This document shows positions 30,348 through 39,951 of a stretch of DNA of 64,000 bases, piece after piece. The position numbers and the translations under genes are program-made. The notes below the pieces were generated by a model. That model made no database searches. It worked only from the letters and a program-made list of their open reading frames with translations, and was not told where the DNA came from. Each line of letters opens with the position of its first letter. Position 1 is the stretch's first letter. Origin of the DNA: Crambe crambe (lineage: Eukaryota > Porifera > Demospongiae > Poecilosclerida > Crambeidae); assembly GCA_963924555.1 (NCBI GenBank), contig OZ004581.1, positions 1,178,001 to 1,242,000 on the forward strand, read 5' to 3'.

Positions 30348-33300
30348 AGTATTCAAGCATACTGTTATTGTGACAAAGAAGCCCACATGGTCAAAACTGA
30401 AACCTTAGTGTAGTCCAGAGTCACTTTTAATTTCATAGGTGGTTATAATTGTGGTGTAATGTGTGTATGGAATGATAAGTATACATAATGGTTTTATCAT
30501 AACCATTCTTGTGTGCTTTAAAGTGGTACATCACACCATATCTTACCCGTAATTTAAAAAAACAATTCACAATCCGATCAGGGAGATGGCCTATTTATTT
30601 CAGGGGCATTCATAATTTCTCTACATTCATGCAGTCATCAGCAAAGGGCAGAGTATTCCAGATGGAATGTTTTGGTAAATGACAAGCATCAGAAAACTGA
30701 CGTTCCTGACCCTCCTCTGGAGATTCTCACACCATCTCCCCATGGATCATCACCCCATCACATGGTAAATCATCAAACCACATCATGTGTGACACATATG
30801 CAAATATTCTTGCAATCTCACCTTTTTGGTTTCTTGCAATTTGCTTTGCATGCATTGTAACATGTCTCAGTCTTGGGAAGATATGCTTGCAAAACAAAGT
30901 CATAGTTGCAGAAGCTTAAAACACTTATAGCCTGAAGTAATTACTAGCTTATGTGATAGCTGATAGCTTGCATAATTGTACTGAGAAATCTGTAGTAGGT
31001 ATTGTGAAGTAGCTGACAACTGAGAAATCTGTGTGTGGTAGCCATTATGGTCATTAAGGGGAAATCATGAATGTCTGCAAATGATTCAATATGGCAGGTT
31101 GCATCAAAATGATACAATAAGTAATTAGCTATGTGTTGTTACTAAATAACCCATTTTCTGCACATTTTGATGGTTTATAATAGCTAGAATGCATAAACAT
31201 TACTATATATAATATTATTCATCAATTCTCTGTATTATATACACATTATAGCTAATAATATAATGTATAGTTAATCTATCTATACCGATCAAATTCATTA
31301 CATCATGACTAGTTCTAAATATAGCCCAATGATTACATTTCAGTTGCCCATATACGTAGTGTCTGTGTAGATTGGATTATGCAACTGCGCAATTATCTCA
31401 TCCAGGGGATTGGCATATCAGCAAGAGACTTGATATATCCTGCTTAGTCAACCATTCTTCTCAAGATTGGCAACTACTGCATGTCTCTAGTGTAGTTATG
31501 TAGCAGTAGCATCTCTAATTAGTATATCTCTTAGACCTAATGCTTTAGTGTAGATGAGTGCTATAACTATAGCCAATCTATTCGTGTAGGACAGAATTAA
31601 TCTATTTAGGAGTCAATTTGTAGAGTATAGCAATCAATCTAATAAGTCTATAGTATCAATATCATATTAATCACCAATCTTCATCGCTTATTTCATCAAA
31701 AAAAAGTAATATTTTTAGCACTATTTTCGTTTTTCTTTATTACAAAGATGGCAGAGGCTTTCATCGTGTTATTCTATACCTTCATCGTACAACAACTGCA
31801 GTATTTCTGGAAAAATAGTGACAAAAATCCAAGCCACTTGGAACAGAATGCTTCATATAGCTCAAACACATATGGAGAATACAGTTCCCCAGCAGTCTCT
31901 CAACTCTGTAATAAAGTTATTTTTCCCTGGCTTCAAGTCGATTTACAACTTGAGAGTGCGTCTGACTACTTCCCAGCTGAAATAATCAAAGGAATAATTC
32001 CAAGTTCTAGTAATCCGGCCTCCATGAGACTATCGGTTATTCTTGAGGCCTTTCAACAATACTTTCATGCATTTGAACAAATGAGAAAAGAAAACCAATC
32101 GTTGCAGAGGAAAGCGAAAATGTTTGATGAGGTTTTGAAAAAGAATAAGCTGTTGGAGGCTAAACTGAAACAGATGCAATCGAGCGGTCAGTTTTCTCCA
32201 ATTTGTGTGAATCTCTCCGATGATGTTACATCTCAGGGAAGAGTCATGCAGGAGAAGATAGCAGATTTAGAGGAACAGATGAGGCAAGTGGAGCCACTGC
32301 AGAAAGCTTATATCAGATCCGAAGAGAGATGCAAGCAACTGGTCGAGGTCACTCAGCAGTGGGCCATCGAATGCGATGAGAAAGTCAATTTGATCAAAGT
32401 GTATGAGGAGGAGAACAAACAGCTCAAATCTCAAGTGGAGCAGTTGGAGAGAAGAGTTGCCAAGTATAAGAAGTTCTGGACAGACACTAAGGATCAACCC
32501 AAGAGAAAAGTCCCTGACTCACAGTTTGAAGAGCTTCGCAATGAGTTAGCCTTCAGAAGGGAGCTTTATGATCAGGTAAGTAGCTCTTTCTTCTATCTAT
32601 ATTATACTATACTATAGAGGTGTCCTCAAATACAGAGGTTGAATGGAACCTCTCTATTGTGGACACTTTGGGACCTTGGAAATTGTCCTTAGTATAGAAG
32701 TGTCCTCAATATAGAAGTTGAACAATGCATTAAAGTACAGTCTGTGGAACCTCTCTATTGTGGACACTTTGGGACTTTTAAAACCATGAATTTTATTTAT
32801 ATTGAAGTTAGTTTTTCTTTTTAACATAATAATAAAGTTTATACTATTACGCATAGTCTGTTTACATTTCATTATGTGAACACTTTCCAAAAAGGTCGTT
32901 GCACAACGAGATGAGGCCACCAAGAAGGTGAAGGCTCTTACCCAAGAGGTAGAAGAACTGAGGGATCACAATGCCCAGCTCAGCGACAGAGCTGCCAACT
33001 TCAAGGTCCAAGCACAAGCCAAAGAGGTATAGAGGATCAAAAATTTTTTGTGGGCTAAGCACAAAAATTTGTGGGCTAAGCGCAAAAAATTTTATGGGCT
33101 GAAGCACAAAACTTTTGAGCACATTTTTTTGTGGGCTAAAATTTTGAAGTCACCATATATTTAGACTATCCTTCACCTGAAGGACAAAGGTCCTCGGGTT
33201 ACACTTATACATTGAGGTTGACACCTACTCCCCTTTGGACTTTTGATAGTACAGTATGAATAACTTGTGATTTTTGATACAAGGTGCTAATAGCTTACCG

Positions 33301-35941
33301 GTTGCACCTGGAACTAGGCATAGGAATGAGCAATCCTTAAAGTTAGCATACCATTAGAATGCTCTATGAATAAGCTACAATTTGATACCTAAAAATTAAA
33401 AAAAGACTCAAGTATAAGGAAGTTATGGACAAAAAACCACAAAACCAAAAAAATGGTGATTTCATTATTGTGACTATGGCAATTATATCATGTATAACTC
33501 CCTTTTTGCCTAAACATTCTTAGGAGACTTTTACAGTAATGATTTTCTTGGAGGCTGCCATGGTAACACCAGGGTGTTATAAAGGTCCTCGGGTCACACT
33601 TATACATTGAGCTATTTTAGGTTGACACCTACTCCCCTTTGGACTTAATGATTTGACTATGGCAATTATATCATGTATAACTTCCTTTTTGCCTAAACAT
33701 TCTTAGGAGACTTTACAGTAATGATTTGCTTAGAGGCTGCCATGGTAACACCAGGGTGTTATAAAAATAGCTTTAGGGTCAAACTATTCAGCCTGAAGCC
33801 TTTCCTAGTGCAGGGTTCTGCCCAGAATTCTTGAGTGGTGTCCAAAATTTATTTGCCATGCCTCCCTTTGGGATCAAAACCATCACCGATGTGTAGCACA
33901 AGCCTATATATGTACAGCTAGGTGTGGTGGCCAAAATAGTGGCCAGCTAGTGTAGGTCAAGTCAGGTCAGGTCAGGTCAGGTCAAGTCAGGATAGGGTAT
34001 TCCCCCTAGTTTAAAGTATGGTGTGTTCTTCTTCTTCTTTTTTTTTTCGTAGCCCTCTGTCAGGGAGATGAGTAACCTCTTGGAACTGAATGGAAAGCTG
34101 GAGAGTCATGTAGAGAAGCTGAAAAGTGAAAAATCTGAACTGTCAGATAAAATCGTAGCACTAGAACTATTGGTAAGATACCATTAATAAAAAAGCTCAA
34201 TGCCCCCTGCAAAAAACAGCAAATATTTTTTAGAAAAACATCCTAATCATAACACATTATTCTACAGGTAGAAGATTTGAAACAAAACCCCCAACGTCCT
34301 GAAAATCCACTCAGTGGGCCTAATCCACATCCTAAAAAGACCCAGGTCAGCTGACTATAATATATTGTATTTCAAACAAGGATGACCTTCAAGGGATATT
34401 TATTTGCCAAAAATGTCCCCAGCTCTTTCTAGCTAAAACAAAGCCTCAGGTGCTATTGTATGTGGTGCCAAGTCTCAAGGTTTAGACACAGCATATTCCT
34501 GGCAATGTGTACATGCATGGTACTTCCTTTATCCATCCCCTCATTCAGCTCCAACAATAGCTCTGGTCACAGTCCCGTGTAGAAACATTCCGTTTCTTTG
34601 TTCCAAACTTCTGTCATGTGTTCTATAATGGTTAGACTATCTCCACACCAAATTTCCAGACCATGGCCACTAGTAGTCATGAGTTATGGTGAGCCAAAGT
34701 TAAAAAATAAAATATGTAATATTTGATTTCTACTTGGGACTGTCATGGTAATGGTATGGTAACGGTGTTCAGATTATCATGCTAACATCTGTATAATCAT
34801 ATAGTGTATTCAGCGACATTTTGACACTTTGCATATAAACATTCAGGCCATGGTAACAGGACGAGACCTTCCAAATCGAGCAGCACAATTTCCACCTGGC
34901 ATAAACCCGCCACCGAACCACCAGCTTCTTCCCCTGTCATCCCGTGATCCACCACATTCTCCTGGACTTGGAGCCAGTCCTCCTCACTACAGACCTACCA
35001 ACCCTCCATCTTCTGCTCATGATGAAGACGATATTGCTTCCCTTCTGAGTTCAGAGGGAGAAGCAGCATTTTTGAGTTTTGGATCGACTTCTGATAAAAA
35101 GCACTCGGTTCGTAGCCGTGATGATCTTAAGGGTGCATCTGATCAGAGGAACATGAATTCACAGAGTGGTTTATCTCAGTCTCATGATATTGGATCACTG
35201 TCACATGATATTACATCACAGTCACATGACCATGTCCCCATAGATGATGAGGGTGATGGTGATGAGGATTATACCCGTCGCATTCAATATCCAAAGCACT
35301 CGAAAATTCATATTCAGCCTCTTCTTAACGAGGACATTGTACTGAAGAGCGAGAGCCAATCAGAGGTATCAGATCAGGGTCCTCCCCCCACAGCACACGA
35401 GGACGATAAAATCACAGGAGAAAAAGAACATCATCTCGGCAGTGGTGCCAGTCCAGGGAAGAAATCACCAATTTTTTATGATCGGAGCTATTTCGACCCT
35501 TACAGGATCAGACCAGATATGCAACGAGAAAACAAGCAGCAAGAAAGACGAGGTAAGGGGGAAAAAATTACAGTGGAACTTCCGAATAATGGACACACTT
35601 GGACCCTGCCTTTTGTCCTTTGTAGAGAGGTTGTCCTCTTTTGGAGGTTATTTAGTATAGAAAGGTACTTTAGATTATCCTATGTTGAGAGGTTTATCCT
35701 CTTTCAGATCGGAATATAATTATAATAGCCAGCTTCAGAGGGCCTTTGACATTTTTTTCCCTTTCTTTCTTTCTTTTCAGTTGCAGGCCAGCCAACAATG
35801 ACTCCCAGCAAAGCAACCAACAACAATCCTCCTCTTTCTTCATTCGCCAGCAAGGAGAAGAAATGTCCAGTCTGCCAACACGCCTTCATCACCCTCTCCG
35901 AGAGCGAGTTCCAGTCCCACGTAGCCCTGTGCTTCAAGTGA
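28951..35941 (+). CDS. CARD, coiled-coil and CCHC zinc-finger adaptor
   Basis: Nine exons: 28951-29371, 29784-29877, 30635-30764, 31802-32575, 32895-33026, 34053-34172, 34268-34345, 34847-35552, 35781-35941. They give 871 residues, with all splice sites GT-AG and all phases agreeing. Residues about 7-85 match a CARD (ILRNRYYHLLNPL, VTETLYSREIIT, NEKDEIM, ALTGKGIDQLVEISHVL), followed by a Ser-rich linker. Residues about 240-560 are mostly coiled coil. A Pro-rich and acidic disordered region spans about 560-820. The C-terminus is CPVCQHAF...FQSHVALCF, with zinc ligands at about C847, C850, H865 and C869. That finger resembles the ubiquitin-binding C-terminal fingers of TAX1BP1, optineurin and NEMO. 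CARDs assemble signalling filaments in innate immunity and cell death, so a ubiquitin-linked scaffold is inferred. The weakest join is exon 3 to exon 4: exons from 31748 or 31802 on could belong to a second gene. Confidence 0.78.
30266..30342. repeat. (TC)n microsatellite
   Basis: A TC run of about 77 bp in intron 2 of the CARD gene, about 290 bp upstream of exon 3, so it is not the acceptor tract. Confidence 0.95.
32628..32775 (-). repeat. 97-bp family copies (reverse orientation)
   Basis: One and a half copies of the 97-bp unit that forms the arrays at 59606-60360 and 60695-60985, recognised by GGAACCTCTCTATTGTGGAC and GTCCTTAGTATAGA. They lie in intron 4 of the CARD gene. Confidence 0.85.
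33027..34000. repeat. repeat-filled intron 5 of the CARD gene
   Basis: Contains a short tandem of TTTGTGGGCTAAG-type units (about 33040-33140). A block with GACTATGGCAATTATATCAT ... CCAGGGTGTTATAAA occurs twice (about 33470-33582 and 33654-33765). A linked block, AAGGTCCTCGGGT ... CTACTCCCCTTTGGACTT, also occurs twice (33187-33242 and 33582-33647). A GTCAG pentamer run lies at about 33956-33990. Confidence 0.8.
34612..34703 (+). repeat. interspersed repeat, TTCTATAATGGTT family
   Basis: Second copy of the family at 11204-11305, in intron 7 of the CARD gene. The ordered motifs TTCTATAATGGTT, CACACCAAATTT and GAGTTATGG are conserved. Confidence 0.7.
35569..35708 (+). mobile_element. interspersed element, AATAATGGACACACTTGG family
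   Basis: About 140 bp starting CAGTGGAACTTCCGAATAAT, with two related segments (TTGTAGAGAGGTTGTCCTC and TGTTGAGAGGTTTATCCTC). It begins 16 bp after the donor of CARD-gene exon 8 and fills most of the 228-bp intron. Other copies lie at 36712-36870 (-), 39073-39330 (interrupted), 54145-54390 (internal part repeated) and 63826-63905, with weak relatives at 26578-26707 and 37690-37790. Confidence 0.7.
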
Positions 35942-36342
35942 AACTATATAACTGCAAACTTTTTAGCCACTAGCCTCATTTCACTAACCATTGATAATGT
36001 GAAACTTTGGTATAATTATTTGCAAGTTGTTATCTGGTGCTTTAATAGCTACTTTATCACAATCAATAATACAACCTTATTATTCATTTCGTTTGTTTAT
36101 TAGTTCAATAATTATGTTATATTAATCCCACAATTGTATGTTACTATTTTTTTAAGTATAATTCATCTTTTCATGAGATCCTTTGATGGCTTTATCTTCT
36201 ACAGTACATTACGGTTACAAGTCACTGGTGAATTATTATTATTGGGTCTATTACAGTATTGGTACATTCATTTTGTCCATTATGAAAGGGAAAATTAATT
36301 AAAGTTGTTGATTCATGCAAATCATCAACTACCGGAGCCATG
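35942..36342. other. convergent 3' ends of the CARD and POLB genes
   Basis: Only about 400 bp separates the stop codon of the plus-strand CARD gene from that of minus-strand POLB, so both 3' UTRs must be short or overlap. No other feature was seen here except the POLB poly(A) signal candidate. Confidence 0.6.
36096..36101 (-). terminator. candidate poly(A) signal for POLB
   Basis: AATAAA on the minus strand about 240 bp downstream of the POLB stop codon. It is the only canonical hexamer I noticed in the short convergent region. Confidence 0.35.
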
Positions 36343-39300
36343 CTATGTGTTCCTTTCTTCTGGTTTCTTGTATGGATAGCTGATGATATCAAAGATCTCC
36401 TCTTCTCCTTCGACCAATACAGGTTCACCCAAAACACCTATAAATTAAATGAAAAGTGTAGCATTCCCGAGGGGGTGGGCCTTTTCTTTTCCCTTGAAAG
36501 TATCAGGCTCACATTGGAATTTTCAATCTATTTGCATTCACATGACCCCTTGACCTCTTGATCATTCACTATAATAATTATGATATATTATCTGCTCTAA
36601 CTTAAACACCAGCAGAGAGCGAGATCAAATGGACCATACGTAGTTTAACTGTCCATTGTGAATAAGGTCCCCTAGGATATGTGACTCTCTTCCCTGAGGC
36701 CACTACAGTGGATTCTGACTCCAATAAAGTACACTCTGAAAGAGGACAAACCTCTCAACAAAGGAAAGTCTACCTTTGAATATACAAAATAACCTCCAAA
36801 AGAGGACAACCTCTCTACAGAGGACAAAAGGATGGGTCCAAAGTATGTCCATTATTTGGAGGTTTCACTTGTGCATATCACACATACATACCTGCAGTTC
36901 CCACAGGACGAATGCAATACTCGTTCAGAGTGAATCCTTTTTCCAGTGCGTGCGCTCGCATTTGCTTGTTGAACATGTCGCTGCCGGTGAAATAGAGGAT
37001 CCCAAAGTGGTACTGATCCTTGGGAATGAGACGGATGTCGATTCGACGGAAGACGGGGGCAGGAGATGTCCCGTCAGGGGATGGAGGGAGGGAACACACA
37101 CCCTGTACATGGGATAATAATAATGGGTAATGGTCACCACACCCATAAGCTAAAGTCAACCAGAGCTAGAGGTGATTATTCGCTATATTATTTTCTCAAT
37201 TCTTGACTAAATTTCACATTTAAATTATCAGCAGAGAGCTGATCACCCACTCTATCAGCTGGTTTTTGAAATATGAAATTTGGTTAAGAATTGAGAAAGT
37301 TATAGTAGTTATAGAGGGATTGAGTGAACATAAAATAGACATAATTATACTCACCATGAATTTAGTTTCTCCCAGAGAGAGCGTATCACACACAAAATTC
37401 TCAGACTCCATCTTGGAGACAACACGCTTTATGAAATCTGGCTTTTTCTTCATGTCAGAAGTGTACTCCTCGTGTGCCAAGAGGACATCAATGTCTCCAC
37501 TGGACACCGCCCCTCGACGAAAGCTCCCACAGACTGTAGCAAGGAGCTTGGTGTCCACTAATTTGATGCAGCTGAAGGCTATGTCCTGTAACTGCACCAT
37601 CTCTTCTCTCGGTATTCGTTTTTGGAAGTCAAAAAAGTACCTGTGAACCGGTATAATAGGTAAAGGGTCGACATTAAAAAGTGGAGCCTCAAATGGACCC
37701 ATACCCAGCCTTTTTGTAGAGAGATTGTCCTATTTAGGGGTCCTTCATTGGGAAGTTTGTCCTCTTTTTTTATCAGAGGTTCTGCTATGAACAGTATGTT
37801 GTTGTAAACCCTTTACCTACTACTATTACCATTTTGGGTGGAAGTTAAAATTATGATTGTTTATTTTGATAATCTAATCATGAGCTGCTTCCCAGATCAA
37901 TTAACTACTGATATTTTTGGTAAAATGCTCCAGGCAATGACATCACATACTCACTTACTTGACACCTATCTGCTGATGGTGATTGAGCTTATCCAAGTTC
38001 TTCTTCAAATCTGTGTATGCAGAGAAAAGAGAAGTACTGTAACTCTTGCTGTCTCCGTATGGCAATACAGTGGAGCTTTAAATTCAAATGTGGACACAAA
38101 AGAATAAGAAATGTCAGGAGTGAATTAAAATAGCAATGAGACAGAGAAAAAGTGTCCTGATTATAAGGGGTAAGGGGACATCCTAGCCTCGTACCCAGGC
38201 CCGCTTTTTTCGTGGCCGTGGGGCACGAAAAAAGTGGGCCTGGGTACGAGGCTAGGGGACATCCTTGTCCTTATTTAAGGGGTATCCTTATGTAAGGGGT
38301 ATGGGGTATCCTTATTTAAGGGGTATCCTTATTTATGGGATGGCATCCTTGGGTATCCTGATTATAAAGGATGTTTTACATTCACTGTTTGATGGGGGTT
38401 CCACGTGGATTAGTCCCACTATTAATTAATTGATTAGGATCAAATAAGGGATTGTAGATACCTGGTCACATCTGGCATGATTAGAATTATTCACACACTA
38501 ACACCAAAGGTCTAACTGGTACCTTCCAAAGTGGTTATCCCTTCATCCACAAGCTTCTTGGCAGCAGCTGGTCTAAAAAAATTTTTTTACTAGTTTCTAA
38601 TTAAAGAGTTGATGGTGTAATACAACAAATATAGATATGACTATATTCAATTGGGTAAACTCGTGAAAGAATTTTATACACAAGAATATGGAGATTTATA
38701 ATAATAAAGTCAACTCTTCAAAAACCAGGTCGTAGATTGGGTGATCAGCTCTCTGCTGGTGAAATTTGGTCAAGAAATGAGAGAAAGTTAGAGCAGATGG
38801 ATCAAGTGAAGGCAAATAGAGTTTTAAACTAAAAACTAGAAATTTTACCTCATGAAAATTAGCCACTTGTACACTCATCGAACCCCATCCCACGTACCCT
38901 ATCCCAGTGACCTGTGTGAGGAAATTGATGGCCTGGCTGGACTCGCTGCTCCTTATCTTCTCCAGCTTTCCAAGTTTCCCTGTCTCCAGAATCTCATCGA
39001 TTTTCTTAGCAATCTTCTCCCCAACCCCTTCCTAGAAAATGAAGATGCAGAAAAAAGAAGCCCAGTGTCCATTAACAGTGGAACCTCCAAATAATGTACA
39101 CACTTGGGACCCATCCTTTTGTCCTTTGTAGAGAGACTGGAGGTATAGAGTGTGTTATATACAAAGGCAGAGCTAGAAATAAGATATTCAATTTGATTAG
39201 TCGCTATAAAGATTTGGTGGGACATTCAGTACTACTTAAAATACTGACCATTTGGTCATAGTTATTTTTAGCTCTGCAAAGGTACATTTAGATTGTCCTA

Positions 39301-39773
39301 TGTTGAGAGGTTTGTCCTCTTTTGGAGTGTATCAGAGTTGATTCTTTATTACCAATTTCTTTGCTTCGGCGCCATTTTTGATCCTTGTGGGATATTTTGC
39401 TACAGCACTTGCAGCTTTCCTATAATTAGATAGTAAAATTGGATGCTTGATATTCTCTGTACAATTGGATGAGACCTCTCAAGTAGTGTGGATATTGAAG
39501 TGTGCCACCACTGGTTGATTGAATACATAGCTACTTTAAAAATTTCTTCAGATAGGAAAACTCTAGTCCATTTACAGCTGTTTTACCTGTATGCACTGTA
39601 CTTGTGGATATTACGATTCACATTCTTCTCATTATTAGCAAGTTCTAGAGAACATATATTATATGGTTCATTTATGTTCAAAATTTGTGTATTAAATAAC
39701 TGAACTTACCTACAAGAATGTCAGATATATCTTTGTTGGGTGTGTCTCCCTGAGGAGCCTTTCTTTTAGACAT
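36343..39773 (-). CDS. POLB: DNA polymerase beta
   Basis: Nine exons on the minus strand: 39773-39710, 39644-39587, 39419-39353, 39031-38898, 38572-38523, 38010-37959, 37640-37355, 37102-36892, 36437-36343. They give 338 residues, against 335 in human. It fills short gaps in base excision repair: the N-terminal 8-kDa domain removes the 5' deoxyribose phosphate and the polymerase domain inserts the nucleotide. It starts MSKRKAPQ, identical to vertebrate POLB. The helix-hairpin-helix segment [13 protein letters not shown] keeps the lyase lysine (about K73, human K72). The catalytic aspartates are in SSGDIDVLL (D191, D193) and [13 protein letters not shown] (D259). GSFRRGA and YFTG, which contact the incoming nucleotide, are intact. 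It looks functional. It is tail-to-tail with the CARD gene and head-to-head with the large coiled-coil gene. Confidence 0.97.
36520..36615 (+). mobile_element. fragment of the AGTCTATTTG inverted-repeat family
   Basis: Left part of the element best seen at 51236-51424: CTATTTGCATTCACATGACC then CACCAGCAGAGAG. It lies beyond the last POLB exon (36437) and within the intron before it. Confidence 0.55.
37150..37345 (+). mobile_element. AGTCTATTTG-family element in a POLB intron
   Basis: Contains the shared core GAGAGCTGATCACCCACTCT and flanking inverted halves (CTCAATTCTTGAC.../...AAGAATTGAGAAAG). It occupies most of the intron between POLB exons 7 and 8. Confidence 0.65.
38182..38256. mobile_element. 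hairpin element with 33-bp arms, CCTAGCCTCGTACCCAGG
   Basis: The arms 38182-38214 and 38224-38256 are complementary except for one G/T pair and are separated by only 9 bp, so the transcript or single strand would form a long hairpin. The motif AGCCTCGTA is shared with the element at 19990-20091. It lies in a POLB intron beside degenerate GGGGTATCCTTAT repeats (38260-38360). Confidence 0.8.
38715..38830 (-). mobile_element. AGTCTATTTG-family element, partial
   Basis: Shows the core CTGATCACC-type motif reversed (GGGTGATCAGCTCTCTGCTG), then GTCAAGAAATGAGAGAAAG and GGCAAATAGAGTTTT. It lies in the POLB intron between exons 4 and 5. Confidence 0.55.
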
Positions 39774-39951
39774 AACTGCTTAACACTTTGAATTCCCTAG
39801 GCCTTTATCATTAGGGGTCAAAGTTTAATTATAATATAATTATTATTAGTGGGAGGAGTTTACTTGTAGCAAAAAAAGGACTGTAGTGCGAGAATAACAA
39901 CAACCTTCTCCCTTGAATGAGAACGCTTTTATCAAGCTTATCTCGCGTCCC
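39774..39951. promoter_or_regulatory. compact divergent promoter of POLB and the coiled-coil gene
   Basis: The two ATGs are 178 bp apart on opposite strands, so one short region must hold both start sites unless distant 5' UTR exons exist. It is AT-rich in the middle, with a GTGGGAGGAG stretch at about 39850. No TATA box is evident at the expected distance for either gene. Confidence 0.5.

Noticed and set aside
31748-31801. ATG start giving a hydrophobic N-terminus (MAEAFIVLFYTF)
   Set aside because: The stretch reads as an intronic pyrimidine tract ending in CAG. Splicing at 31802 keeps frame with exon 3. Kept as an alternative in the findings.
39913-39951. Non-ATG upstream start (TTG) for the giant coiled-coil gene
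   Set aside because: The first in-frame ATG is at 39952, and nothing supports initiation at TTG.
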